Source: Babesia bovis T2Bo
Lineage: Eukaryota; Apicomplexa; Aconoidasida; Piroplasmida; Babesiidae
Assembly: GCF_000165395.2 (NCBI RefSeq)
Contig: NC_010574.1
Location: 1 to 64,000 of the forward strand
Length of the DNA: 64,000 nucleotides
Direction: 5' to 3'
In this document: positions 33,081 to 43,908 of the stretch, one piece after another
Position numbering within the stretch: position 1 is the first letter of the stretch
How the letters are laid out: every line of letters begins with the position of its first letter
Program-made: the position numbers and the translations under genes
Notes under the pieces: model-generated
Database searches by the model: none
What the model was told of the DNA's origin: nothing
Seen by the model: the letters and a program-made list of their open reading frames with translations, nothing else

Positions 33081-33859
33081 TATTAAGATAATTAAGTAGT
33101 ACAATGACCTTTTATACACCATAGAAATGATATTTGCTAGCCATTACGGCGACACATTCAAGCATTAACTGCGGTTTCAATTGAGTTCTGTTTGTAAGCA
33201 TGAATAATGAAGATTTAGATAATGAAGGTTGATATCTCATAAACATGTTTTATTGAATTTGCATATTATGTTTAACTGCGGTTTACAATCATTTACAGCG
33301 AAATATAATATCAATTAGCCTATAGTAGTTTGGAATACACAAGTTTGACACATGATGCAAAGCGTTTCCCCGTATATCAACATACACAGAGGTACAACAA
33401 AATGACATAATTTGCTCTCTTATTTACACTTATATTAATATTCTCGTTATATTATGCAATTTAGTAAACTTTCGAAGGATATATGAGTGGAATACCAAAG
33501 TGTATATATAATCAAAGTTTACACTAGGCTCAATAAAATTCGAGTATTTTCTCAAGTTTATCGGTTTAACGAATAATATGCTACAGGAACATCCGGAAAT
33601 CATTGGACGATAATCGTTATGTATTTAATTACAGAGCCCGCAAATTTGTGATAAGCGAATATAATATTACACTGACGGTGCACTAGAATAATATTTTGTT
33701 GAACAAGGTGCCAATGATAAACGCGATCCCCACCAATGAATAAACAACACCGTGCTGTAATATACACGTATTATCACGTAAGGTAACGCACCAAATCACG
33801 CATATAAAACATCATAGGACACCATAAGAAAATTCTATTTCCCCTGAAAACAATTCACA
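31592..33859. other. Gene-free gap of 2.3 kb
   Basis: No convincing coding sequence on either strand; stop codons are frequent in all frames. The only structured element is the TA microsatellite at 33045-33077. Such a long gap is unusual beside the dense core that follows, where intergenic distances are mostly 0-700 bases. Confidence 0.5.
33045..33077. repeat. (TA)n microsatellite
   Basis: An unbroken alternating TA tract of 33 bases. Confidence 0.95.
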
Positions 33860-34210
33860 ATGATGTACTTCAAAGCAATATCGAAAGTTGGAATTTGTTT
33901 GCTTTGCCTCATTTGTACTGTACACGTTACAGAAAGCGCTTCCACTGAGCAAAAGAATTCATCTACAGTAAGTACTAATGGTGTCTCGGAACGAATGAAA
34001 AAACCTTCTATTATAGATCGGTTCTGTAAAAAACAGATGGGTAATAAAGAGGGGGACAAGAAATCACAGATTGCCTCATCTAAAGAAGGGCTGCTTCCAT
34101 TGAGGGAGTCGAAATCAAATAACGATTATCCGCCTTATGGAGACGGCACTAAACATTTTTATACCCCTTATAGCCGTGGAATGACCACACCCGATGGATT
34201 TGTCGTATAA
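33860..34210 (+). CDS. Small secreted protein, unknown function
   Basis: A 116-residue protein. Residues 1-26 form a signal peptide (hydrophobic core CLLCLICTVHV, cleavage probably after TESA). The mature part is hydrophilic, rich in S, K and N, with a short basic stretch (FCKKQMGNKEGDKK) and a C-terminal segment rich in proline, tyrosine and glycine (DYPPYGDG, YTPYSRG). No transmembrane segment and no repeat. No family recognised. Isolated between two gene-free stretches. Confidence 0.6.
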   Translation: MMYFKAISKVGICLLCLICTVHVTESASTEQKNSSTVSTNGVSERMKKPSIIDRFCKKQMGNKEGDKKSQIASSKEGLLPLRESKSNNDYPPYGDGTKHFYTPYSRGMTTPDGFVV

Positions 34211-34736
34211 ATTGCCATGCTTCAAATGGAGTGTATTGTGTTGTTAAAATATGAGAACTACCAAGCCAACAACTAGTTGTGCATGTTGAGCACTACCGTA
34301 GGCATCACATAGGAGTATGCGGAAAGCAGAAATGGAACATTGGTGATTTGTATAACATATTCCTGCATACTAGAACAGGATTTCGTTTCATAGTATCCCG
34401 ATGTGGAATGGCCTAGCCAGCGTATAACATATCACAAACACAATTAAAACTGTTATATGAGCCTCATTGGAAAAACAAACGTTGATGAATGTAGACATTA
34501 CAAATTCACTTCGGTAAAATGCATGGGATTATGTGTTGTTTGTCTTATACAAATATACCGATTTCCCCCTTATGTCATTTATCCATTGCTTAATAACAGT
34601 AAAATATAGATTCTTTACACCTATTGATACAGTAAAAAATCCAAAGAGGCAATAAAATTTTACCCGTTGCTGGTAATATACGTTAACAAATTCAATACGC
34701 AACATAAGTATAAAAACTCCATGCGGCCAATATACG
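34211..34736. other. Intergenic, no gene seen
   Basis: About 525 bases between the 3' ends of convergent genes; no credible frame. Confidence 0.4.
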
Positions 34737-37310
34737 TTATAACTCACAACCCAGGTGTATGCGCCTCAGTTTCAGGTGTGATAAACGCGATCTAATGGCA
34801 ATCAGCAATGTGGTTAATGTCTTTGACCGCTTATTTTGTATAGCAGTATACCGCGATGATTTTGATATAATCAGTGCGTAGTAACCCCAAATTTGTGTGA
34901 CTGTTTCTACGCAGATAATGAAGACAACAAACAACTTGGAGAACATTTCATTAGGGAATTTAGCAGAGAACAGAGAGAACAGATCCCACAAATTTATTGG
35001 ACGTCTCGGCAAACATTTGGTTAAGGCCACGAATTCTTTGATATACGTATAGCAAGATTTTGGCTTACTATGAAGCAATACGTTTCCCGAAACATTCCAT
35101 TTTGTATCGAATACCCCGGATTTTGGCATCATCATATAAAAAAACATTCGACTCGCAGATTTTAAGGTTGGTAACAACAAAGTTGTTAGCAAGTGTTCGA
35201 CGAATATGGCTATATCTACATACCCAACCTTTTTATGTAAAACGTCCCAATATTCGTGCGAAAGATCGTACTTTGGCGGTCGACCTAGTAATGACATCAT
35301 TGAGGCCACTGTTGGATACAAGGAAACGAAGTAGGGATATTCTGCTTTCAAAACTTCACCAATGTCATTGTTCCTTTCTCCAAGATTCGATTGCATTGTG
35401 TAGGATATCCTTTTAATCAAATCGCCTATAAGGATATCTGAATTTTTACCACAAATTGTTTTGGATAGTACTGCTAACCGTCCTCGAGCACGTTGACAAT
35501 TAGGCAAAATTAACATAAGTTTTTGCAAAAATCTCATACCTAACTGTAAAGATAAACGTCTTTCCGTTATTTTCAGAGCTTCATGAGGTAAAGCCTGGAG
35601 CGCAAAGGTTTCGATCGATCCATCATTGTTCAATAACAACTGGAAATACGCACAATGAGACACAGATAGGATGCATCCGCAACATAAAAGGGCCAACTTA
35701 CAGTAAATATCTCCAACAACCTCTCTTCTATCATCTAAATTATAAAAGGGTTCTAATTCCACGGGGGATGCATTCCAACTAACTTCACAAATATCAGGAC
35801 TTGATAAAAAGTTCACCTGTGACCCAATATAATACGATTCATATACATTATAGATATACCTTATGAGTGTTTCTATAGACATCTTTTCGTCGTACAAAAA
35901 GTTCCAAATCGTTTCCAACGAATGAAGGTGTGGTACAAAACACTGTGTTTCCGAGTCACATAAGATGATGTTTAAAATATCATCAGAAAGTTTACATACA
36001 GATATTACATCACAAGTTTCAATCGTAATCTTTTCAAGGAGATTTTCAGATATATGATCTTCAACGTTTGAGTACCAACAGTTCGAAGATATAACGCAGC
36101 TAACATTCACATCACTTTCCACTTGTATTTCGTGTAATATGAGCAGCAGTTCGTTCAGTTCATATGTTATTTTGTCTATTACAAAAACTAGACGCCTTTT
36201 CGCCCAATCACAATTAAAGAGGTTTACGATATTCTCCAGTGTACCTCTCCGCAAAGCCTTGTCAACTTCTCCCTCTACCAGAGGGCGTGAAAAGGCAACA
36301 CGAATCTTTAGCATCGCATTGATTTGTTCAAATATTGATTGTAATGCGTTGTATGGTTTTACTTTGATAAAAATAATTTCCTTCTGAGTGATATCATCTA
36401 TTACATCAATGACCATATTCAGGAGATTGTTTTTATCTTCCGTAATAAGACCTGCATCAACTACAATAACCTGTAAAAGAGTGCCTATGATACTATTACG
36501 CTTCAGCAATTTAATCATATTAGCAGCACCATCATAAATAGATGACTTAATGACATCATTTATCCGTAGCATTAATATCCCCCAAGATAAACTGAACGCA
36601 CGGCAGCGCAGCACCGTTGACTGATACATTGATTTTTCGAATATCTGAATTCCTATTTTTTGCTGAAGATCATTGAACGAGCTCCAGACTTTCAGCTCAT
36701 TCCGTGTCGGAGTTGAAATTCCCAAGGACATCATACCGTATGGTGGTAATATATATGATTGAAAGAAACCATTTGACCTTTTAACCAAATTATAAGGTGA
36801 CGATTTAACTATTTTCAAATGCCATCTAGATTCCATCAATCCATGGGAAACATCAGAACTCGTATTTGACTGTTTGGTCCGTTTTTGTGTGACGGTACAA
36901 TCCACATTTGTTTCTTGAAAATGGTTTTTATCACCGCCATCGGAAGTTACATACTGTCGTCTTCTGCTTTTAGCTAGATTTATAAGTCGTGATTTATGAC
37001 TTGATATGCATTTATGCGATAGGGATACATCAGTCTCATGAAGTTGCGGACTTTTGTCTTCATCTTTTTCATGATATTTACCGACATCTTTTCTTGCTTT
37101 TCTAGGTTTTAGATAATCATTGTAATGATGCAATGCTGTTCTATTATTCCTAGAGAAAGTATTTGGGCATTTAGTTCGACCATTGTAAGACAAAAGGTTG
37201 ATTGACTCTCTGATACCATGCGACAGATTACGACTACTGGATAGTGAACAATCTCCCAACGATAAGTATAAAACCCATTCACTAGTCACGTTTAAGTCAG
37301 AGTGTGCCAT
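34737..37310 (-). CDS. ORC3: Origin recognition complex subunit 3-like protein
   Basis: An 857-residue single-exon protein. The N-terminal 190 residues are hydrophilic and serine/lysine-rich. From about 220 on there is an ATPase-like core without a Walker A motif: a strand ending in IVVDAGLI, later LVFVIDKITYELNELLLILHEI, then CVISSN, which is the order expected of an ORC-type AAA+ fold that has lost nucleotide binding. A segment with SIETLIRYIYNVYESYY resembles the ORC3 stretch that follows the core. Near the C-terminus, RPINLWDLFSLF fits the INLYDW motif opening the ORC3 winged helix. ORC3 is part of the replication-origin binding complex in the nucleus. Similarity is remote and judged by eye; a diverged protein of another family is possible. 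Divergent with the mitochondrial carrier gene to the right (301 bases apart). Confidence 0.45.
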   Translation of the reverse strand: MAHSDLNVTSEWVLYLSLGDCSLSSSRNLSHGIRESINLLSYNGRTKCPNTFSRNNRTALHHYNDYLKPRKARKDVGKYHEKDEDKSPQLHETDVSLSHKCISSHKSRLINLAKSRRRQYVTSDGGDKNHFQETNVDCTVTQKRTKQSNTSSDVSHGLMESRWHLKIVKSSPYNLVKRSNGFFQSYILPPYGMMSLGISTPTRNELKVWSSFNDLQQKIGIQIFEKSMYQSTVLRCRAFSLSWGILMLRINDVIKSSIYDGAANMIKLLKRNSIIGTLLQVIVVDAGLITEDKNNLLNMVIDVIDDITQKEIIFIKVKPYNALQSIFEQINAMLKIRVAFSRPLVEGEVDKALRRGTLENIVNLFNCDWAKRRLVFVIDKITYELNELLLILHEIQVESDVNVSCVISSNCWYSNVEDHISENLLEKITIETCDVISVCKLSDDILNIILCDSETQCFVPHLHSLETIWNFLYDEKMSIETLIRYIYNVYESYYIGSQVNFLSSPDICEVSWNASPVELEPFYNLDDRREVVGDIYCKLALLCCGCILSVSHCAYFQLLLNNDGSIETFALQALPHEALKITERRLSLQLGMRFLQKLMLILPNCQRARGRLAVLSKTICGKNSDILIGDLIKRISYTMQSNLGERNNDIGEVLKAEYPYFVSLYPTVASMMSLLGRPPKYDLSHEYWDVLHKKVGYVDIAIFVEHLLTTLLLPTLKSASRMFFYMMMPKSGVFDTKWNVSGNVLLHSKPKSCYTYIKEFVALTKCLPRRPINLWDLFSLFSAKFPNEMFSKLFVVFIICVETVTQIWGYYALIISKSSRYTAIQNKRSKTLTTLLIAIRSRLSHLKLRRIHLGCEL

Positions 37311-37611
37311 AACGAACTAAAAGCATTGGCGATGGTCGTACAATACAAGGTGTAAAGACATCAATAGGCTATTGAAAAATAACTACATAGATTACCAAGA
37401 AATAGCATACACTTTGCCCTTTTATATACACATTGTTGATATAGAGGCAATAAATCCTTCCATGTTTACCGCGGATCCTATTAGGCTAGTGTAATCCCAC
37501 AAGATAGCTATCCGCTACCTCAATTGGTTCATCATTTTTAATCTTATTTTTTTTTCAATATGAAAACTGAAAACCGTTAGGAAGGTAGTGCTCGTTTGCC
37601 TTAATGTCACA
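37311..37611. promoter_or_regulatory. Shared upstream region of two divergent genes
   Basis: 301 bases separate the start codons of the ORC3-like gene (minus) and the carrier gene (plus), so both promoters must lie here. A poly-T stretch lies at about 37545-37555. No specific motif recognised. Confidence 0.4.
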
Positions 37612-38838
37612 ATGTCGCGTCACGTTGAAGGTGTGTTAATGCGCCATGAAAAGGAAGAAGGCATAACTGCTGATTCGGACAGGAAACCGAGAAATAGGAA
37701 ATATATCGCATGTGGATTGCTCTCCGGAGTTATCACCAAGACAATATGCGCTCCGTTTGATCGCATTCGTTTGTTGTACCAAATACAGCCCATGTTTGCT
37801 CAAATAAACAAACCTGGTTCGTCACCATGCGGAGCATTGAAGTATCAGGGTGTAATACGTACTGCACAAAAAATTATACACGAAGAAGGTGTTAGAGGAT
37901 TGTGGCGTGGTAACCTAATGAATACAACTCGTGGCGGGATTTGCTATGCTACTAAATTCGGGATAAACGACGAAGCCAAAGAGTTAATTCAAAATCTGAC
38001 GTTTATTAAAGATGGAGTTAAGCTATCCCTAATTTCTGGTGCGGTTGCCGGGGTCCTTCAGAAATCAATGTCCTACCCTTTAGATGTCATGAGTGTACGC
38101 ATGACTCTGGGAGTTAACACACAAGTCCTTAGTTCTAACTGCACGTATAACAGCATACCAGACTGTTTTTTAAAGATTATGCGATCAGAAGGCATCAGGG
38201 GATTTTTCAAAGGGTTTCTTCCCACGCTTTGCACGGGGGCTCCATATGTTGCCTTACAGATGACTTTTTTTGACTTTTATAAGCACCATTTCATGATGAC
38301 ATTCTCTTTAGATAAGGAAAATCTCAATTTAAAGCAGGTTGCTTTCATATCTACTATTGCTGGTTCTGCTGCTGGCTTCTCTGCCCTTTCAATCGTATTT
38401 CCTGGTGAGTCTATATTCATTTAAATATTTTTGGCATGTTCTTTTCGCGCAAATCCCATTACCCCTTGTGTTAGTTTTTGCGTATATACCTATCATCACT
38501 TCGTACGTTTGGCGTACATCGGTGATTGCATTGTAATTGACTTAAAGGTCAATTGCAAATCATATGTGATCAGTACAATTTTCTTCAGGCGATACAGTAC
38601 GGAAAAGAATGATGAATAATGCCATTTCAAATGAGAATCAATTGTATAGGAATGCTAGACACTGTGTGAAATCGATCTTCAAAAGTGAAGGTGAGTGGTA
38701 TCATAACACACATCATGTTTGTTAGGTATATTGGCCTTTTACCACGGAATGTTTCCATCACTGCTCAAATCGCTACCTTCCGGAGCAGTACAATTTGTGA
38801 CGTACGAAGTTTTGAAACACTTACTAAGGCAACCATAG
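37612..38838 (+). CDS. Mitochondrial carrier family protein (SLC25, CoA/nucleotide carrier type)
   Basis: Exons 37612-38404, 38589-38690 and 38726-38838 encode 335 residues, both introns phase 1. Three tandem carrier repeats are visible, each with the family signature Px[DE]xx[KR] or a variant: APFDRIR near residue 45, YPLDVMS near 158, and FPGDTVR, which spans the exon 1/2 junction. Repeat 1 has GLWRGN, typical of the SLC25A42/SLC25A16 (coenzyme A, ADP) and ADP/ATP-carrier-like branches. The start is the ATG at 37612; the open frame upstream begins with GTG. The second signature has serine in place of the final basic residue. The product sits in the mitochondrial inner membrane and exchanges small metabolites; substrate inferred only from general resemblance. 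Without the two small exons the third repeat would be missing. Confidence 0.85.
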
Positions 38839-39080
38839 CATGTAATAATAACTACACACATGTTACACATGAACATAACAATAAGCATACAAATAACCTA
38901 TACTGTCAAAAGGCAAGCATTTCTAGAAACTAACATTTTTATTGGCGGTATGGCCTAACTACCGACGGGATGCAGCCGTTTCGGTGCGGGAAACTAGGGC
39001 AAAATGGAGTAGAGCGTATTTCCGTAGCAATCAAAAGACACAGAGTCGATCATCAAGTTCAATTATCCTAACAAGTTAAT

Positions 39081-39418
39081 ATGCCTATGAATCAGGATGT
39101 TGATGGACAACCGGCAGATTCACTGCAAAGCGACGAGGATGGCGGCTCACAGTCTATGGGAGATATATTTATGGATGCTATAACGGTTTGTTGCTGAGTT
39201 AATCAGATGTGTATGGTTTTCAGGCGGTTGGATCGACAATGCGTTCGACTTTCGTTGAGGCAAACCGATGCATAAAAAGCTGCGTCTATCCTTGCAAACA
39301 ACGTTGTATCAAACTATACGACGACATTACTAGTAACTTTCAAGTGAATGGTACAAGAAACTGGTACAATGATGAGCACTTATTGCGGTTTGGGAATGAT
39401 TGTGGTTCTTCACGATGA
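39081..39418 (+). CDS. Small cysteine-containing protein, unknown
   Basis: Two exons (39081-39185, 39224-39418) separated by a 38-nt intron give 99 residues. The N-terminal 30 residues are acidic (DSLQSDEDGG). The second exon carries four cysteines in CIKSCVYPCKQRC, a CxxxC-x3-CxxxC arrangement like that in twin-cysteine proteins of the mitochondrial intermembrane space, then a hydrophilic end. No family firmly recognised; the twin-cysteine reading is a suggestion. Start chosen as the first ATG of the frame; MNQD two codons later is equally possible. Confidence 0.55.
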
Positions 39419-40061
39419 TTGAAGATTAGAACATTTCAAATACATGATGATTTCGAAATTCATCTATCTACAGAACTGCCAACGGCGAGTTAGAAACATT
39501 AATTGTTACGGAAATATGTATTATTCGCGCTTTTACACAAGAGTGATATTAAGCATTACCACAAATTGAAGGTCTTGTTTTATACAAATGACAAACTTTT
39601 GACTTCTAAAACTGCAGAAAGCTTTAATTTACCTATCATAATAAGTTATAATCGTATTTAGGATCGCCATAAACCCGTTGTTTGGAGCAGGAGTTAAATT
39701 CAAAAAAAGAACCATTAAGAACGCTTAACTCCTATGCTTTTTTATCTCTACTATCCAATAATTACAATATCGCTAAACATTGATGGCTCTGGTAACAGTT
39801 ATTTTTCCTTTATATTATTAACGTGTAACTATAATGAAAGTTTCTTTCATCCACCCTTCTATTAATATATCACAGGCTGTAGTTTTTTCTAATAACCATA
39901 CCTAAACATTGAAACGTTTGTCGTTTGCGCATGTTACATGGAAAGATGTGATGCTATTGGAACAACATAGCACAATAGACAAGAAGAACCCCGCAACGAT
40001 TGGGCGGGAATAAATGGGTTCACGGGTCAATACACAGTTTATTGGAAAATAGAACTACAAA
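39419..40061. other. Intergenic, no gene seen
   Basis: About 640 AT-rich bases with no coding frame of note. Confidence 0.4.
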
Positions 40062-40591
40062 ATGGCGCTCAACAGTTACGGTGGCACATTCATAGGATTT
40101 AAGGCAATCAGACAGCGTGCTTCAACGGATAAAAGCCCGGTGCAGAGTATGGAAACCAAGCAGCCTGTGAAGTTGGACCAAAAGGAAGCTCCGGAAATGT
40201 TGGTAATTGAACTATCAACTGCAGAGTAAGTACAAAACCAGAACAGGATATTATATGGCAGGCGTATTATGTTGCCAGAACTTCAACATCCTGAAACTAT
40301 GGACATGATGGCGACGGTTTTGTTCGATGACGATAAAGTCTCAGAGGTATCACAGTTATGCGCAACATAAATCATCAATTAGACATTCGGACATCTTCGT
40401 CAGTCCTGTAAACCTGTGCGAGCAGAATACCTCTTCGACAGTTATACGTGTAAATTCAGGCAGAAGGTAATCAGATTACACATCAAACACCCATGAACAG
40501 ATTATAGTACCATGTGTTGGGAAAAAACGTTTCCTATTATATATATCATGTATTATCAATAGAATGGATGAGAATGGGAAACGCCGTGTAG
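40062..40591 (+). CDS. Small hypothetical protein, multi-exon, 3' end uncertain
   Basis: Exons 40062-40225, 40262-40346 and 40383-40466 join in phase to MALNSYGGTF...LFDSYTCKFRQK, with introns of 36 nt each. For the last exon one solution is 40508-40591 after a 41-nt intron, giving 138 residues. However, the more coding-like frame downstream is the one starting at 40564 (next entry), which joins to exon 3 only if one base is lost or a non-standard acceptor is used. The protein contains LPELQHPETMDMMATVLFDD and two cysteines near the end of exon 3; no family recognised. Either two overlapping small genes or one gene with a splice junction I have not resolved. Confidence 0.45.
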
Positions 40592-40832
40592 ATGTGACGG
40601 GCTATGGGTACACAAAGCCAATAGAGCTCGAAACATGCATGGAATTGAACAACTACAAACACCCTTTGTGTTCTGCAGACGGCACAAGGTTACTTGAGAT
40701 GCGGCTGAGTTACACAGTTAAAGCCTCCAAGAATGATGGAAGCGAGGTTATTCCGGAAGATAGAATGGGCGGGTATGTTTATTTCACGAATTTGAAATTA
40801 ATACCAGGATTTTGGATTTATATAAAGCATAG
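40564..40832 (+). CDS. Small hypothetical protein or 3' exons of the preceding gene
   Basis: Exons 40564-40772 and 40808-40832 (35-nt intron with a GTATGT donor) encode 77 residues, MDENGKRRVDVTGYGYTKP... ending GGILDLYKA. Composition is clearly protein-like (balanced charged and aromatic residues, two cysteines). Without the intron the frame runs on into a hydrophobic run that looks non-coding. It overlaps the proposed last exon of the preceding gene by 28 bases in another frame, so at most one of the two models is fully right. Confidence 0.4.
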
Positions 40833-41011
40833 TAGTTTGAACAGCGCACCTTTAGATGGATTCGTCGCGTCACTGATTCTGTGCATTTCTGTGCAATTGC
40901 CGTGAAAGAGCGGCACCTGTAGACAAATATGCAAATCAAAAAACAAAGAAATGCTGTTATTCCAATAGTATTATGCTCGACAGAGCACCTAACTGTGAAC
41001 ATGTAATCACT

Positions 41012-42746
41012 ATGGTATTACTTTTGTTTTTTGTGCAGTTGATACTTGGCATATGCCATGTCACTGCAGATCTGCCCATCCACGTGTTGGTAAAAGATGT
41101 AACCGGAAAATGGTTTGTTTTTTAAAAATTTATAATATGTATGTTAAAGGCAATTTTACCTAACGAAGCCCCTAGGAGGGCTGGATGTCATGTGCGGCTC
41201 ATCGATGCCAAATACTTTGGAAGGGAATTTGAAGCTTGGAAATTACCTTGATTACCTGAAGTCACATTACAGTAAGTGTGTAAATGTCCATATTTAAAAT
41301 GTGCAGCTCTGGATCGCAATTTTCAATTAGAACTTTCGTTGGATGTAATCCCCTATTCTGACACCAGTAATAAGCCGAATAGATACAAATGGCGTGCATT
41401 AGCCGTAAAGGATGCCGCTGGTAAAGTTGTCGGCAGATGGACCATTGTTAATGATCAAGGTAAGTGTTAGTTATCATGGCTCTTGAATACACAAATGCTT
41501 CTAATGGGTTTGTCACCTCGAAAACAGTTTAGAATAACACATATTATCTTTTAATAACATTGTATCAGGTTTTGAAGTTTTGCTTGACGATTCTACGCGC
41601 TACTTTTTTTATATACGTTATACGCAGAATGGAGACATGTTTGAAACTGATCCCAATCATACTCAGATTGGTTGGGCATACAGGCCTGGCAACCTTTCTG
41701 CAGCAGTTACAGAACGGAGATGCGCGTTTGCATCTAAGGTGAATGCTCTGACTCCACCGCAAACCACCCTTGTGAAGCTGCATACAAATGTTACGGAGAT
41801 GTTCAAGCAGATTGATCGGTCGATAACTAATAATGGTACGAGCCACGGTGCAATTAAGTCGGCGCACATATCACCTAAACGTGGGTTATATCCATGTGAA
41901 TGCGCGAATAAAGAACGTCTTCACTTTGATGACCAACTCCCTGTACACTTCGAGTGGAAAACTAGGGCAACAATTCCTATCGTAAATCAAGACTCTTGTG
42001 GTAGTTGCCACGCAATAGCTTCTAGATACGTGCTACAGTCGAGATTCTTGATTGCCCTAGAGCGCATGTCTAACCGCAGTCCAGAGTTGGAAGGCATTCT
42101 TGACGAGCTTTCTCACTACACATTCGACCCCAAAGACGTCACTGACTGTAGTATGTACAATCAAGGGTGCGATGGCGGCTATCCTTACCTTATGGGTAAG
42201 CAAATGCGCGAGTTTGGTATATTGACTACAAAAAATGCTGGTCAACAGTGTACCCTACTCAGTACTGAGCGTCGCTACTTCGCCAGAGATTACGGTTACG
42301 TAGGCGGTTGCCACCAATGCACAGCTTGCCAAGGTGACGCACTTATAATGCGTGAGATATTAGCAAATGGCCCTGTTGTTACGGCCATTGATGCAGCTGT
42401 GCTTACCGCGGACTATGACGGCCACATAATCACGTCGGCGGAAGAAGGTACGAATTCAGGCATATGTGACATGGAACATCATCCAATACTAACTGGATGG
42501 GAATATACTTCTCATGCGGTTGCAATTGTTGGTTGGGGCCAGGAGAAGGTTGGTGCCCGTATGATCAAATATTGGATCTGTCGCAACAGTTGGGGCCAAA
42601 ATTGGGGTATAAATGGTCACTTTAAGATCGAGCGCGGAAAGAACGCGTATGGCATAGAAAGTGAGGCCGTGTTTATCGACCCTGATTTTTCCAAGTTTGC
42701 GCAAGAGCCGGCCGCCTCCTTCTTACACACGATTCACCACCATTAA
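41012..42746 (+). CDS. Cathepsin C-like dipeptidyl peptidase I (papain family C1)
   Basis: Exons 41012-41112, 41150-41271, 41307-41459 and 41569-42746 encode 517 residues. A signal peptide (about 1-22) leads to an N-terminal exclusion-like domain with CGSSMPNTLEGNL. The papain-like domain starts near residue 250. The nucleophile lies in QDSCGSCHAIA, the histidine in SHAVAIVGWG and the asparagine in CRNSWGQNWG, and GCDGGYPY matches the cathepsin C subsite region. Apicomplexan homologues (DPAPs) remove N-terminal dipeptides, for example in haemoglobin breakdown or egress-protease processing, in acidic or secretory compartments. The start is the ATG at 41012, immediately before the signal peptide. 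All four exons close in frame. The resemblance to cathepsin C rather than other C1 proteases rests on the N-terminal domain and the GCDGGYPY context. Confidence 0.9.
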
Positions 42747-42776
42747 CAAAAATATTTAATATAATACCTAAAAATA

Positions 42777-42953
42777 ATGCGATTTAGTGAATTGATAGAG
42801 CGTAACAGCGCTTTTGCTGAAGCACTTCAAAAGTTGGTTGCCGTGGAACATCAGCAGATGACAACAAAGAATCAAGGCAATTCTGTTCGGAAATCTATGG
42901 AAGTTTCGCGGCCTAGCAGTTCCCTTAACTCTATAAACCCAAAGGGTAAATAA
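42777..42953 (+). CDS. Very small open frame, doubtful
   Basis: 58 codons from ATG to TAA, beginning MRFSELIERNS with an amphipathic, helix-like first half (LIERNSAFAEALQKL) and a serine-rich end. It starts 30 bases after the cathepsin C stop. No homologue recognised, and it abuts the 3' end of the minus-strand gene at 42985-43624. Real gene or chance; evidence is weak. Confidence 0.2.
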   Translation: MRFSELIERNSAFAEALQKLVAVEHQQMTTKNQGNSVRKSMEVSRPSSSLNSINPKGK

Positions 42954-42984
42954 AATCCTGCCAAATATTCATTTGAAGTCTATT

Positions 42985-43624
42985 TTATCCTACCTTTACT
43001 TGATCCCAATATGTGTTATTGGTAGAAGCTGGTTCATAAAGGTACGGGGGAAGAAATAGTTCCGAGCTTGCCGCAAGGCCTATGAGTATTACAAACCACT
43101 GCACACCTATCACAAAGGCTGAAAACATGTGAGTTTGTTGGCAATTGTACCTCACCAATTATAGCGCGCACGTTTGCGTTGTTACATTCGTGTAGCATAA
43201 GTAGATCTACACATATCACGGATAGTTGACCTAAGTTAAACAATTGTAGTATTTTAACCAAGATCGGGCACACTTTCAGGAAAACACATGTGTAGGTTGC
43301 AAATAGCGACCTTCCTTGGAGTTCGTTTTCTCGTCCACTAAAAGACCACAGACAAGCAAAACAAGCTAAATACGATAATGACTGACATGAAATAATAACA
43401 TCGATTTAATTTATTACCTCAAAAAACCACAAGAATGAGAGTAACTGCACATTCCCGTGTGCCGCGCAAATGATTTGGTCCTGTATTCTTGTTGCGTAAT
43501 AGTCCCATCCGTGATAGAGTAGTGCCGAAGATAGCCCAAACAAAATACCACAAATCGCGTAGTATGACAGATGGCTATGCAACAATCATTTCGTTTGGCT
43601 GCAAGCTTACTTCAGTGGTCGCAT
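42985..43624 (-). CDS. Small multi-span membrane protein, four exons, unknown
   Basis: Exons read right to left: 43611-43624 (only 14 nt), 43418-43574, 43156-43381, 42985-43118; introns are 36, 36 and 37 nt, and the phases close to 176 residues. The product has about four hydrophobic spans (HLSYYAICGILFGLSSALLY, LSFLWFFESLSYLACFACL, a VCPILVKILQL region, FVIGVQWFVILIGLAASS), separated by short polar loops. An alternative last exon after a further 36-nt intron would change only the final residues. No family recognised. The consistent micro-introns and phase closure make it much better supported than any single reading frame here suggests. Confidence 0.6.
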
Positions 43625-43908
43625 TTTGCGTATTTGTTCGTGTTCATTTGTTCATGAACATGACGAAGGAAACGTTAAATTCCCATGTACATTGTGTAAA
43701 TTGAAATGTGTATGATACAATGTTTATTTACACTCGACACACTTACTGCCGTTGTTTCGAGTTGCAGAATGCTGCCTGATTACATCTACACCATTTGAAA
43801 TACACACCACTACTACTTTATAGCAATATGTTGTTGATGTTTTGCGTCATAAATCTTTACCGTATACATATGACTGGACGGGATGCATACCTTCAGCGTT
43901 GACTCGCT
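43625..43908. promoter_or_regulatory. Shared upstream region of two divergent genes
   Basis: 284 bases between the start codons of the small membrane protein (minus) and the RIC1-like gene (plus). No specific element recognised. Confidence 0.35.
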
